Shown here: piece by piece, positions 22,808 through 36,493 of the stretch
Layout of the letters: every line of letters starts with the position of its first letter
Position numbering within the stretch: position 1 is the stretch's first letter
Source: Chrysomallon squamiferum
Lineage: Eukaryota; Mollusca; Gastropoda; Neomphalida; Peltospiridae
DNA: 60,000 bases
Assembly (NCBI GenBank): GCA_012295275.1
Contig: CM022665.1
Span: forward strand, 1,156,952 to 1,216,951
Direction: 5' to 3'
Notes under the pieces: generated by a model
The model's database searches: none
Told to the model about the DNA's origin: nothing
The model's input: only the letters and a program-made list of their open reading frames with translations
Program-made: the position numbers and the translations under genes

Positions 22808-23082
22808 TATTGAACTATTATTAAATACCATGTATTTGACAAACTCACCTTAAAAATATCTATCTCTTTCAGTCCATTAAATGGAAGAGCTTTTACTATG
22901 TTATAAATGCCGGACAATATTCTTGCGTGAGTTCCCGAGCTGCTTAGAGCTTTCTCTGGAAGCTTAATGTCTAACAAGTAAAATTTCGTGTCTACGTCTG
23001 GATGAGGTGCACCTACGTGAGCGGCCAGGCAGCAGACAAAGAAAAGCAGCCACGGTTTCGACCCCACGACCGCGTGTTCCAT
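20399..23082 (-). CDS. Secreted cysteine-poor protein of unknown family, five exons, 270 residues
   Basis: Exons: 22849-23082, 22568-22595 (28-nt microexon), 21762-22001, 21035-21156, 20399-20587. Phases agree throughout. A signal peptide (WLLFFVCCLAAHVGA, about residues 10-24) holds the only cysteines I see. The mature part looks like two alpha/beta units. The first runs from KFYLLDIKLPEKA to SFEAWAELI (about residues 33-130), with a strand, a helix and VLGESRLSIVL. The second runs from NVYRAEIIFNAK to about residue 250. The layout resembles dimeric alpha-beta barrel (ferredoxin-like) proteins, but I recognise no family signature. Intron 3 uses a GC donor (AAAG|GCATCC): no GT donor of the right phase precedes the in-frame stop. 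A TATA box lies 64 bp before the ATG, which fits a strongly expressed, tissue-specific secreted protein. Function unknown. Confidence 0.75.
20769..20870. repeat. (CA)n-(CT)n compound microsatellite
   Basis: A CA tract runs directly into about 36 CT units and a short GT tail, in intron 4 of the 270-residue secreted-protein gene. Confidence 0.9.
21237..21527. repeat. Near-perfect long palindrome (about 140-bp arms, 9-nt loop)
   Basis: The left arm (about 21237-21377) is the reverse complement of the right arm (21387-21527), with one substitution and one single-base length difference in a TAA tract that I can find. The loop is 21378-21386. It lies in intron 3 of the 270-residue secreted-protein gene. 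Transcribed, it would fold into one long hairpin. Confidence 0.92.
22757..22807. repeat. (TTA)n microsatellite
   Basis: TTA tract in intron 1 of the 270-residue gene, about 40 bp after the donor. Confidence 0.9.
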
Positions 23083-24752
23083 TACAATCCGACTTTTCTC
23101 GGGCTGCCTCTGCTCTCATCGAATCCTGAAAATGTACGTGGAGGACTTTTATACGACAACTTCTAAACTGTTGTTTAATGACAGAATATTCATGACAAGT
23201 ATCTATCAAGCCGCGACGATAAATATAACATTTTGCACCTCTTCTTAGGCACTGTGTCAGTGGAAAATAACTACAGTATTGTCTATTCTTATTCAAAGAC
23301 TTGCCTACGGCGAGAAAAAGTAACACATAAAATTGTCATACAAGAATTTCCTTCTTTGTTTATCTAAAATAGTCACATTTTTGTGTTTAAGAGTAAACTG
23401 ATGTATTTCAGGTTGACAGCTTTTCATGAAAAGCCTCTGTTACTAATTTCCAGACTTCAGTTTTTAGGCGTCGAGTTTTGGTGTTTGCGTTCTTGTAAAG
23501 ATTTTATTATGAATCGTTAAGACAGATGTCTATTTTTAAACCTGTTATTCTTATTATTCATTCTTCAAATACTTAGCAAGTTAAAATAAATTTGTTTATT
23601 TTTTTTGTTTATAACTTTGACTGTCTGTTTGGATGTATGTACATGTATAAATGTATATGTGTCTCAAGACACATAAATTAATGTTTTTATCATTTTAATG
23701 AAATCTGATATATTAATATATGCGATATATATATGTATGGATGGATGTTCTTGTATGTATATATATATATGTGTGTGTATAAACGTGTGTGTGTTTGTGT
23801 ATGTGTCTACGTCTACGTTTGAGTGTGTATGTATGTGTGTGTGTTCGAAAATATTTTCCAGTCAAGAACCAATAAAACAAAGCAAAATATAAATTGTTAT
23901 CTTAACGAAAGTGTTATAAAAATTGGTTTAAAATCTTTTTGAGATTTTTACTTAAAGTCATAAAAGTGCTCAGTTTGATAAATAATTCCAGACAGTACAT
24001 TGTGCACTTGAAGTACTGGTTTGTCATGTAATCACTGCGACTATTGTTCTTTATGATTTATTGGTACTATTACAGAATGCGTGTCATAGCAACAAGTTAC
24101 GTCTGATTGATGTTAATTCTTTTTCTTTCTTTTTTTGTTTCAGTTCATGCAGAATACCAAAATAACCGAATTTATCAAATCCTATTAACAGTCAGGAAAA
24201 TTAGACAATAAAACTGCCCTTTCGAAGAAAATGCATCCATTTATTAGATCAACAGCCAAAGTCATTAACGTAAAATCAGCCTAAACTAAATATCCTGGAG
24301 TACATCAGTGTAGATCACTGGAAACAGTGATTTACATATCATATATAATAGAAAAAAACAGCATTGGCCCATATACCTTATCTTTATTCACCATACAGTA
24401 ACTACAATACTGAAAATATTTTGATAGGAAATTCTGTTATCTGAAACGAAGCAGTCATGTACATGGTAGAGTTGATACTTTAAATACATCCGTACAAAAT
24501 CCACATTACAAACAAATATAATTTATTGTAATCAGTTGTATTTAAATTTCTATTTTATTCTGATTTATCTCTTCTTCTTTTTTTCCTAATTTCTCTCAAA
24601 GCTTATAATTACGACTTTTGTTTTTGTTAATTGTAGTCGTAAACTTAATTGCTAATTTATCACAGCTTAAACCGATACTGTGGGAGTATAATAAAGTATT
24701 TGTAAGAAAACAACAATATACCATCATCGGCTGTCATACACAAACACAAACA

Positions 24753-24808
<56 letters not shown>

Positions 24809-26899
24809 CTATAACTGGTGGTAAGTTGTGCTCTAATTGTATCGTTCACAAACATAAATACTAAAGCAATGGTTATGGTGTGTGTTGATGCTGTTTTTGT
24901 TTGTTCTGGTTGGTGGGTTTTCGGGATGAAGGTTGATGTGGAGATTTTTATTATTTATTTATTTATTTATTTTCACAGATTTCGTTAGTTTGGTTTATGA
25001 TTATATAGAATATTGGATTTAAATAGATTTTGTAAATAATTATTAATTTCTGTTAAAATTCTGTTATGATTTTATTTTAATTCACCTTATAAAATATTTT
25101 ATCTTTTACTTGCACTGTATAATGAACAAGAACTTTAACTTTTTGTTGAGCTTGAACACTTAGTTTACTTGGTTCGCAGTTGACTAATGGTATAATTATA
25201 AACTGGAGCATTTCTGCAGACTTCAATTTTGTATTTTTTTTTTTTTAACTACTGTTGAAAAAAAAATTATATACTGATAGAGGATAGTTATTTTCTAGAC
25301 TTATCATAATTTTTTCTAGATGTTACAATTAAATTATTAAATAAATTAGACATTAAATATAAAGATTAATTCTGCATGAATGTGTATGTGCAAGGCCTCC
25401 AAGAGAAATTTTGCATGGCGGTTCAAAACCCCAGGCAGACAAAGATTTTTGTCAAAACTGAGGATTTGATGTCTAGTAAATCTACACATGAACTCTTATA
25501 AATGCTTTATTTCCACAATCAGATCTATCATAATGAGGGTAGTAGCAAATGGAGGAAATGGATGTGAGGTCCTTTTTAGGACCCCTCTCTCATAGGCCTT
25601 GTGTGTGTGTGTGTGTTTGTGTGTGTCTGTGTATGCGTGCGCGTGTATGTGTGTCTGTGTGTGTGTCTGTGTGTGCGTGCGCGTGTATGTGTGTGTGTGT
25701 TAGGTACGCGTCTACTTCTGCTTCGATCAGTTACATATACTTGGTATTCTTTTTTTATATGTACAGTCCATAGTTTCTTCTTTAGTGTTTAATTGCTGTT
25801 TTAGATATTAGAAAAGTATTCTAAAACTAGTTTTCATTTAAATAAATAAACTGTTTTATTTAAGAACTGTTTTGATCTGCTGTATAGTCGTAGGCGAGAT
25901 CGAAATAAATACTTTACTATTGTTGACAGTGGAGATCTGAGAAATAAAATTATTAATTCAGTTTTTGTATTATTTAACAAATAAAAGAAATATTTATTAT
26001 TGTATTTGTTTTATTTAAATAATAAAGATTGTCAAATAATTATTAGACTTTTCATTCCACCTACTTCGGCCCGTAATCAAGATTATGTATTATTTTTGTT
26101 ATATAATTATCGTCAGTAAGTACATATGACAGAACATAACGAGAATAAATAAGGTATGGATTATTCATAATACCTTATAATTTATATAGCTAATATTTTA
26201 TCCTCAATAAAATATATTTATATATATTCATTTTTATAACCAACTGTAGCTTTGTGTTACACGTTGTATCGTTATGTTGTACATAGTCTACATAGATATT
26301 AGGTGTTTGTTTTTTGTTTGATTTTAATTGTTTTTATTGAAACGTAATAGTGCAGCTAGATTTCATCCATAATTACACTGTTTGTTGTGGGTTTTTGTTG
26401 ATATTTTGACCTTAGGCTGTCTGATCACAACAAATCCACTATGAAAGAAAAATTAAACACATCCTGTATTAAAGCAATATAGTAAAATTAAAAAAATACT
26501 ATGTCGTCAACAGGTAGCTCATTTAACTAAATCCATTAGTCATATTGATTCAAATAATAATGAATAAAAGAAGATGAGTCTCAAATAACAAATGACATCA
26601 TTTCAAATTGAAGAATTTATTCCAAGATTTTATAAATATACTAAATACGTGTGTCAACCAAAAAATCAGTAATCAACCAACAACTAAACTAATTTTAAAT
26701 GTATGTGATCTATCTGTCTGTCTTGCTTTGTTTGTATGGTTGTTTTCTGATTTTTTTTTTTTTTTTTTTCTTTCTTCTATATGAACTTCTAAATTAGTAA
26801 CTATATGTATATTTATTAAAACTTTATTATTTTTTAATATATTTTATTTATTTATTTATTTATTTGTTATTATTGTTATTATTATTAATATTATTATTA

Positions 26900-26967
<68 letters not shown>

Positions 26968-27268
26968 TTGTAATAATATTTTTCTCCAAAGTCAAAATAG
27001 TATGACCTACGGTTAGTTGTGATCTAGCAGATTTTCATTTCGGAATAATTATTAGATAGAACAGTATGGACTAGATACCAGTTAATAAATACCATCGAGA
27101 AGCGTAGCTTTTTAAACCGTACGTGTCAATTGTTAGGAAGTACACGTTGGCGTTGAATATCAACATGAATTGACAGCTGAGCTGTATAATGAAAACTATT
27201 TTCTGTAACATCCCGATTTACTGTGACAGCTAATTATAATTTAAGCGAGTTAATACACTTAAAACATT
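23083..27268. other. Intergenic region between divergent genes
   Basis: About 4.2 kb between the 270-residue gene (minus) and UBE2J1 (plus). Contains (CA)n at 24741-24806, an imperfect (TG)n block at 25599-25700 and a long (TTA)n block at 26868-26967. I recognise no exon, RNA gene or transposase. Confidence 0.7.
23146..23153 (-). promoter_or_regulatory. TATA box (TATAAAAG) of the 270-residue gene
   Basis: Consensus TATA box on the minus strand, 64 bp before the ATG at 23082. Standard spacing would place the transcription start near 23120 and leave a 5' untranslated region of about 40 nt. Confidence 0.6.
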
Positions 27269-30200
27269 ATGGAGAGACAATATAATATGCGAAGTCCAGG
27301 TAAATAATGATTAATTCTCATATTTCGTAACACTTAATAATTACTAATTGCCCCTACGATAGGACATGCATTTTATGAATTTAAAAAATAAATAAATAAA
27401 CCAAAACATTATGGATAAACTCCTCATGTGAAAAGATCCCTACAGTAAAAAATCTCGCCACTACGTATGATTAATTATGTTAAAAATAGTATGTAATGAT
27501 GTAAACACAAACTATGAAAGTCAACATAATAATTATTACTATTATTATGTAGTATTCACTGAACTGGTAAACTGTCAAAACCGGAAGAATTCGAAATCAT
27601 GTTCAACTGCCATTAATTTGTTAAAAACATAGCTGTGACTATATTTTGAACAAAAATAATTATTCGATGTTTGCAGTTTTTGAAAGTTTTACTATGCTGT
27701 TAGATACTTGTTTAGTTTCTGTTCGTATATAAATTCTTTCACACGATTTTTGAAATCAGAATATTGGCTTGTGTACACGTGAGTTCTCTTGTGAGAAGGC
27801 TTTCTTAATTTCCAAAATAGTTAATGTACAACAAAATGTAAATTCAGTAAAAGAAAACTGAAATGTTTGATAAGTTGATACTTAGAATTTCTGGAAATGT
27901 GATAACAAAACTCCAGGCATTCATCAAAAAACTATTTGTAAAGATATATTATAGACAGATAAGTAGGCATACAAATGAATAAAACAAATTAATTGATATA
28001 TTAAAAAAAAAAAAAAATTGTAGATTTAATACCTATTTAGTAAAAATTACAATAAAATATTGTTTAAATTTATTATCACTGTCACTTCTCCAAGCAGAAA
28101 TAATATTTTTTTCTTGAGATAAAGAAAATAGGTATTTTGGAACCAAGCTTTTCAGTAAATCAGAATTTGTCATTTTATTCATTATATCTTCAAGAGTAAA
28201 TAAAATAATGTTAATATAAGTGATAAAATAATACTAGCTTTTTAAAAAAAAATTAAATTTTAATTATCATTATGGAAATATGAAATATTTGAAAAGCAAT
28301 TATTCTATTGAGTTTTGTAACATTTCTTTTATTTTTCTTGTTTTGTTTTTTTGTGTAGCTGTGAAACGGCTGATGAAAGAAGCTCAGGAACTTCATGAGC
28401 CTACTGAACAATATCATGCCCAGCCTCTGGAGGTATATGCAAATGCTTAATTTATATATTTACCTAAACCCGTATCTTAATTCTTTACTAAGTTTGCTTA
28501 GAAAAGATGAAAGTCCTGACAATATCACTATGTGTATCTTCTTTTCCATTTTCAAGGATAATTTATTTGAGTGGCATTTCACTATCCGCGGTCCTGCAGA
28601 CTCAGAATTTGGAGGAGGAATTTATCATGGAAGAATTCTTCTCCCTCCAGAATACCCCATGAAACCACCAAGCATCATGCTTTTAACTGTGAGATATTTT
28701 GAACAAAACTTAATATTCAGAATGTTTTAAATGTAACTTTTTAATATATTTAGTTTTTGTTTTCACTTTTATTTTATACTTTTCTACATAGATGAACAGT
28801 TTTACTAATTCATTTTCAGAAAAAAGTTACATTTATATATTGATTTAATATATATTTCATTACTTCAGTTTCTTTTAGTTAGTACTGATTTAACATTAGG
28901 ATTTATGTTAAAACATAAAACGATAATATTAAATAATATAAAATTTGCAAAGATGTATGATGGTAACTATGAGAAAATAAAACTTTATTTTAGTTATATT
29001 TTCAATAAATATATACTGGATTTGTGTATCGCAGAAGCATTTGTTAATATCTATCAATCTTAATTTTCAGCCAAATGGTCGCTTTGAAACTTACAAGAAA
29101 ATTTGTCTCAGTATATCTGGGTATCACCCTGAATCATGGCAGCCTTCATGGTCTAGTTAGTATTACTGTTAGTACAATATGTCTCCTGTATATTGTTTTC
29201 ACTCATTTTACCTTTAGTATTCATATAAATATGTACACTTTAATATTGAGTGTGTGGGGCCAATACGTGTGCACAAGCATGGTTAATAAAAAGAGAAATT
29301 GTAGAAAAATATTTTGAACTTTCTTACTCTAAAAATACTTTGCTAAAACATGAAAATAACAAGTTTTTGATGCATTTGTGGTTTCCCTTAAAATTGATAT
29401 AATAAATGACAATAATATACTGATAGCAAGGTTGAAATTAAACTTTTCAGTTAGGACAGCACTTCTTGCTATTATTGGCTTCATGCCCACTCATGGAGGA
29501 GGTGCAATCGGATCCTTAGATTACACACCAGAGGAAAGAAAAGTTCTTGCAAAGAAGTAAGTAATATATCTTTTTTCTAAATTATACAAATGCTAAACAT
29601 TGTTAATGGTAAGAAGAAACATATAATTCCAGAAGTTCATGCTCTCTAATACTTTACATAATCTGCTTATGTAATTTGGAAACTGAAATTACGTATTAAT
29701 TATTCAGTAACTTTATAATAATAACTGTTGTTTCATTGTTAGATCTCAAGACTGGAAGTGTAACACATGTGGTGACCTGTCAAAAGTTTTGAAGCCAGTT
29801 ACTGAAGCATCAGAAAAAACTCGACAAGAAGCCAAGGAACTTGCTTCTCAGATTAACTTTCAGGTACTTTTATATGTATATTGTTTGGTAAATGCTTTAC
29901 TAAACTTTTAATTGAATGCTAATATTTATAATTTATCTGAACATGTTTAGTGGTCACAGTTTACCTAATAATTTCTTTTCTTGCAGGCAGAGAAACAGGC
30001 AACAGATAATAATAAAACCACAGAACCGACTAATATTGATAGTTCCAAAGAAAACCCAAACTCTGAACCAAATTTGCAACAAGCTGCATTTGCTGCTCCT
30101 CAAATGCCATTTCTGCCTCCTTTCATGTTTCCTTTTCGACCACCACAAGGGACCCAAACCACAGTTCCTGGTCCTAATTCTGTTCCTTTCATGCGTCCTG

Positions 30201-30586
30201 GTTTTCCAATGTTTCCATGGCCACCAGCTGCATCTGTGGTTCCTGGCATGCCAGCAACACTACACTGGTTTCCAAGACCACCAGGATCTCTAGCTAATGC
30301 TGTGCCTGGTCAGCAGTCTACAAACAACTCTGCTATAAATATTGGTGCAGCTCCAAATAGTTCTTCAGCAGGTAATGGTCCAGTGGCAGGAGTCAACAAC
30401 CTGAGACAGAGACAAAATGTGAGGCCACCATCTCCAGTTCCCCGATCTCCTCCACAGGCACCACCTGCTCCTCCCACACAGCAGAGACAGGGAGAGAGGA
30501 GCAATCAAATGTATCTGATAATTATTGGTTTAGCATTATGCATTCTGCTGCTCCTTTTTCGCAGGTTTGTCTTAATGGGAATATGA
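27269..30586 (+). CDS. UBE2J1: Ubiquitin-conjugating enzyme E2 J1 (ERAD), seven exons, 382 residues
   Basis: Exons: 27269-27299, 28359-28432, 28557-28688, 29071-29155, 29451-29556, 29743-29863, 29987-30586. All phases agree. The UBC fold covers about residues 11-165: AVKRLMKEAQEL, LFEWHFTIRGP, PPEYPMKPPS, then ICLSISGYHPESWQPSW with catalytic Cys91, the same number as in human UBE2J1. As in the UBC6/UBE2J group, PNGRF replaces the usual HPN motif region. IGSLDYTPEERK and SQDWKCNTCG follow. A low-complexity Pro/Met/Phe-rich linker (about residues 210-340) leads to a C-terminal membrane anchor (about 358-374, IIIGLALCILLLLF) and a short basic lumenal end. The family conjugates ubiquitin to ER-associated degradation substrates from the cytosolic face of the ER. 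The linker is longer and more Pro-rich than in vertebrates. Convergent with MAP3K4. Confidence 0.96.
27300..28358. other. Intron 1 of UBE2J1
   Basis: AT-rich intron with donor GTAAAT and acceptor TTGTGTAG. It contains a poly-A run near 28004-28017 and no recognised gene or repeat family. Confidence 0.8.
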
Positions 30587-33352
30587 ACAGTTTGAAAACA
30601 AATCCTTATTTTTGAGGGAAATGGTGCTGCACTTAAAATAATACTCTGTCTAGTGCGCATTGATCATCACTAAGTGTTGGGAATATAAACTGAATTTTCA
30701 ATTTTATTTTTCAGTGACAATCACTGGTCATAATATAAGAAAAAATATTAAAGTGTTTTTATAATTTATTGAAAATGTGCTTGAGCTCATAGCTATTGAC
30801 ACAACTATATTATCACTGCTTTGATCTTAATACATAATAGGTGCAGTATTTTGAGGGAAACTACATTTGCTCTGTAACCTATAACCATTGATGAATGTTC
30901 AGGTATGATGTTTAAATGGCCAATTTAATAATGAACATTTATTTAAATGTTCCGTATCTGTGCCAAATAATTGAAAATGATGAAAACTTTTATTTCATTA
31001 TAAAAGAGTAATGAACATTTTATCTTTATGTGGTATCCATATAATTTTATTTTTTATTAGGTGATAAAGTTTTTACATCTGACTTTTGGTTTTCATGGCT
31101 AAATGCTCCCTTTTGTTTCCATCTAGTATTGTTTGAAATGATATGTGCAGGGTTGACATACATTTAAGTATAACCAGTAAAAAAAAAAAATACAAATTTT
31201 CATAGAATTTTTTTTTAAATAAAGTTTATCCAAAAACATTTATAAAATCTAAGTCTCTTTAACAGTATTATTATGTAAAATAAGATCTTTGTATGTCTTA
31301 AATTCTATATGCAATAAATATAAATATCTAAATTTGCATTCACTCTTATTAAAATAGTATTTTTATCTGAAGTGTTAGTGCTGCTTAATTTATTAAATAA
31401 TGTATTAATAAGGTGACTTTTGAATAAATATTCTTAATAAAAAATAATAATACAACATATTTGACTAGTTACATTTTGTGTTTAAGATGGAAGTTGTGGT
31501 TGACCGTTTTACCTTATTTTTATATTTTACTATTCTACTAGAAAACAAATATTTTACATTATTCTGTTTAAACTCTGCAACAGTTATACTGATGAGTTTT
31601 ATGTCAACAATGTTGTATTCACAAATACAGAACACCTCATAAAATTATTTATTAACAGCTCCAGTAACCTGTTATCTTTACAAATGTATAAAGTAAGAAT
31701 TCTAAGATTAATAATCAAAGGAACAAACATCTCATTTGTAGCTTTACTTTATTAACAGTAACAGCCCAGAATGAATAAAAAAATATACAGCAGTCCATCA
31801 GTTAGCCATTATCGTATCACTGTACAAGTACTCTGTATTCAGTAAAATAAAAAAATAAATTAAAACATGTACATAATGAAATATAGAGTGATAAAATCCT
31901 TTTAGTTCTGTTTATCTGAAATTATGTAATCGAACTGTAAAGCATTTTGAACGAAACTACTTTGAAGAATTTCTTTAATTAATTAGGAATTACAAAATTT
32001 GAAATAACTGATGTTCTTTGGGTTAACAAAACTTGTACAACATATCTAAAATAAAAACAAGATGAAACAAAACACAGTGAGCATAAAAATATTTATCTTG
32101 ATTATCTTTTTCTCTTTAGTTTTACTTCAAGTTATATATGAACATGAATCACTGTAATACATTGTTTAATACACAACCTTTTAACAGCAAATGCCATTGT
32201 ATCTTAAAAAGCCATGTTCACTGACCAGCAGCAAACAATTTTAACATATCAACAACAAACGACTTCATTATAACTGTTAATAACCTTTGGAAATGGAAGT
32301 TAATTCATTTGATCATACATTTAGTTTCATTACTGATTTTCTTACACTGGGTTAAACCACAAGTAAGAAATAATTTTAAATGTGTAAACAGATCTATTCA
32401 AAAGTCTTAATACCTGATGTCTATTATTATAATAAAATGTGCTGCAGATTTGTAAAATACTTATTTATTCAGATACAAATTAATGAATATAATTAACATT
32501 TTTATCTAAACCTAGCTTAAGAAAATATTACAGTAAAGATATTTAAGACATAGTTTGAATTATTTTTGTTTTCCAAAATGAGATTCAGTTTTACCTCAAT
32601 CATTGATAAATTATCAGTTTCACAAGCAGTAAATATACCACACACTTGATTGTAGATTACAAGAAAGCTCACAGCAAATGATATTAAGATTAAATATGTG
32701 TCTTGTTTACAACAGAAAAAGAGAAAAGAGTCTAAAATAAGAACCCATTATCATATGTCAAATACATTTCTGTGAAATGAATAAATATTTTAAAAAATGG
32801 TCAGTACTATGACTGATTTTGACATAAAATATAATAGATTTAATGCACATTGTAATAATATACACACAGTGTATAAAATATATCTGTCATGGCAGATTTC
32901 AGAAAATTCAGTACAGAAATTCAGAAAGACTTAGACAAAGGCCATTGAAGAAAATATCACATAGATTGAGAGGCAGAATAATTACAATTTATGATTCCCT
33001 ATGTGTGAAGTAATTCTACAAAACAATTGCTCTTGACATACAATGTATATAAAATAAAAAGTCCAAACAGTATAAACCTATGTAAAATCAGAGGACATAA
33101 ATCATGTAATACAGAAAGAAAAAAACAACATTAAGCAATGTCTAAGCAGGTGTACAGATATTTGGCTGTTTATTATTTTATTGTATAAATTAATAAAACA
33201 AGAATGTTAGCAATAAGGACATGCTCTTCTTATTTTATTTATGCATTTGAATAAAGAAATTTGCTCACAAGACATGAACAATTATATTTTGTTTTAATTA
33301 ATCTTGTCTCAAAATAATGAATGAACCAACATAAGCATTATTAACTAATTTG

Positions 33353-33355
<3 letters not shown>

Positions 33356-33399
<44 letters not shown>
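33356..33399. repeat. (CA)n microsatellite
   Basis: Pure CA dinucleotide tract between UBE2J1 and MAP3K4. Confidence 0.9.
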
Positions 33400-33402
<3 letters not shown>

Positions 33403-34523
33403 TGTATATATTTTTGTTTGTTTGAAAATAAATATTTAATAAACCACAGCATGCTATAATTATAAATACAAATTATACAAAAGCAGTAAAACATAATATA
33501 GAATTAATAAAGCGAACAAATTAACATTCCCTGGCGAAAAATTACATTATTTTCATTTGAACAGACAGGCATAGATCTGTTATACTTGAATAAAAACAGT
33601 CTATATCAAATTTGATTTTATACACAAAAAAAAAAAAAAAAAAACAACAACAAAAAAACATTGTGTTGTCTAAACAGCAATTATGATTTATTAATAACAT
33701 ACAAAACAAATTTGGAGATAAAAAAATATTAGACATGCAGGATACAAATTATGCTCCAGTATATTGCTGCATATCATGTATGTTAATCTTTCTGTGTGTA
33801 AAAAGGTAAAATATAAGGAATGCTTGTTCAGTAACATTTTACTGTAATAGTTATAATTTATCTAAAATGATAACTAAGTTTGTTGTAATAGTTGTATTTA
33901 TGTTTTATAACATACTTTTTTTTTTTTTACCCTGGTTGCAAAGGATTAAAGGAATCAAATGCAATGCCCTTACCATGCTCTTCCCTGCAAAATGTGCCAT
34001 TTATAAATTTAAACAAAACAAAAAACAGAATAAAAAAATAAAAACAATTGGTAAAATAAAATTTTAAAAAATAAAAAATAAAAAATAAAATAATAAATAT
34101 CAGAAAAAAATAAAAAAATGTTTTTAAGAATTGTTTAAATTACAATTTATAACAATTCAAACTGTCACTACTCTTTAGACAAAATATTTTCTGTAACTGT
34201 CAAGTCAAGCTACCTAATATTTCCCTAGAATAAATACGTTATGTCACAAACTGAACCAATGTATCACAGTTTGTCAGAGAGAGCATACTGCCAGCAGCAG
34301 CTCTGATAAAACAGTTGTATATACATCTCTAGACAAAGCAAAAATATACACTAACAGAAGTTTGAGAAAACAACCACACTGTTGTGTTGTTGGTATGCAT
34401 CTCATATACTACAATTAATTTGGTTTAAAGCAAAGTCATAAATATTAACTGAAAGGTTTGTACATTTCAGCAGTGTCAGATTTTAACATGAGTAAATATT
34501 GTTTCTTACAGTCACCGATTTAT

Positions 34524-34584
34524 GTTTCTTATTAAATAATATTATTCTTTATATAACAAAGAATAATATAATTTAATAAGAAAC
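34524..34584. repeat. 61-bp hairpin (27-bp arms, 7-nt loop)
   Basis: The left arm (34524-34550, GTTTCTTATTAAATAATATT...) pairs with 34558-34584 with one mismatch; the loop is ATATAAC. Pre-miRNA-like in size but extremely AT-rich. Confidence 0.8.
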
Positions 34585-36493
34585 AGAAATTTACTTTTTG
34601 CTCTCATTTTTTTTCTTTCAAGAGTAAATATGCCATTATGTTTTGCAGAAAAAGAAAATTTCACCCTTAGCAAAAGTAATAATCTGCATTAAATGTAACC
34701 GTACCCCTAATCAACTGTACATTAAGTGCAATAACATAAGGTATTATATACAAAGGTAAGTAATCCTTTGCTGAGGTTTTTGAAAAATAATTAACAAGTA
34801 TCAGAAAAACAAATAAAAAATACTATTAGTGTTCATTATTAATTATCTAGGAAACTTATTTATTCTTATATTCTGTAAAGATGCAAGGAATATACATGAG
34901 ATGATAAAAGTTCAATGGTTAATTATAAAAACACAAATGTCAGTAATTTTAAATTAATTCTTGTTTTCTTTTTGTAAGACACTGTATCCTTATTAACAGA
35001 AATAAAAAAAATAAAAATGAAAATGGAGGAATAAATACTGATAAAAATAACAACACTGATAAACTATTATATGAATTATTTTAAACATGTGATTAAAAAT
35101 TTCAAAAACAATTTTAAAATATCTGGTTTAAAAAATAAAATAAAATTTCTGTATTTAAGCTCTGTATACATTAATCAATACTGAATGATTTATTAAACAC
35201 AAACATATCTGTTATTAAATATTAAGTAAATAATTGGTTATGTATCACTTTTAAGTATTGAACTAAGATGTTGACAAAATTCTTTCTTAAAAATAAAGAC
35301 AAAATAAACTGGTTCACTTTTAAACTGATATAAAATTATGTGAATACATTTTGTGCATTTCCAAGGGATTCTGTTTATTGTCATCATAAAATGATGAAAG
35401 GAAACAAAATGTATTATAAATCATCTAAAAAAAATTATACTCGCAAGTTATTATTTTATTTGGTCTGGCAACATATTAATAACAAATTTTGATAACAGAA
35501 TAATACTGTTGTGTAATAACTGAATGACATTATTTTACTACTTTACAACAAAATCATTTTCTTACTTAGTAGATCATAGCAAGCTTCTAAATCCTTCACA
35601 AAACATGTAAATAATGTTGCTGCATGGTGAACATATCAAATTCTTTAAACACAATTACCATAAATCAGTTTCAAATGATAGCTTTGTCACTGTGGCCAAT
35701 AAAACATATTTAATGCATCCATATATACAATCAGGATGGATGATACTGTGGTAAATGCTTCTGCTAAAATAGCGAAAAATCTGAAAACCCAATTACTCTA
35801 AAAATGAAAATGTCTGTGTGTACGTGTGTGTATATATATATATATATTTGTGCGTGGGTCTTAAAATTTATAAATAATTTAATAGCTTGCTACTAGTAGA
35901 AACTTTGTGAATTTAATTTAGCAACCAGCTATACTTAGCAAGATTTTACAAATACCGTGTTGTTATACTTTGTTACCAATTAAAATCAGATGACAAAAAC
36001 CAAATAAAATTAACTTGAAGTATGCAGAATACTTTAAGACTATTTCTTAGCATCATCAAAAGTACACTTTAATTTATAAATTTTTTAATTAGCAACAGAT
36101 GGAAGTTGTCAAAAAAAAGTATTAAGACTTATTTTAGGTTCATTTTCATGCAAATAAAATTTTAAGTAAAAGCAGTTAAATTCCACACGTTTAATAGTTT
36201 TAGTAACCAAAACTGAAAAATAATAAAAAACAAAATAAATAAATAAATAAAGGAAAGAAAATCATCATAATATGTTTAAAATGTTTTGGTGTCTATTTTA
36301 TAATCCTGGTTATGTTAAAACCATGGTCTAATTTACTCAAGTTTTTAATGCTATAGATCCATACCCATTTGATAGTGTTCTTTTTAAATCCACATCTTTA
36401 GAACTTGGTTTGGGGTTGGGTTTTTTACTCCTTTTCTTTATTTATTTATACATTTTATTATTATCATTCTTTTTTCACTTTTCTTTTTTTGGC

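Larger units (their letters stand above)
30587..36493. other. Long AT-rich region between convergent UBE2J1 and MAP3K4
   Basis: 5.9 kb between the two stop codons. It holds the 3' untranslated regions and probably little else: many AATAAA/TTTATT hexamers, (CA)n at 33356-33399, a hairpin at 34524-34584, and poly-A/TAAAA runs near 34020-34125. It has few long microsatellites compared with the rest of the window, consistent with long transcribed 3' UTRs. No coding sequence is recognised. Confidence 0.65.

Noticed and set aside
22964-23326. 120-codon frame overlapping the secreted-protein exon 1
   Set aside because: Shadow frame of the real first exon, whose signal peptide, TATA box and splice phase fit.
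25549-25792. Overlapping open frames with Val-Cys repeats
   Set aside because: Translation of an imperfect (TG)n block; no splice or domain support.
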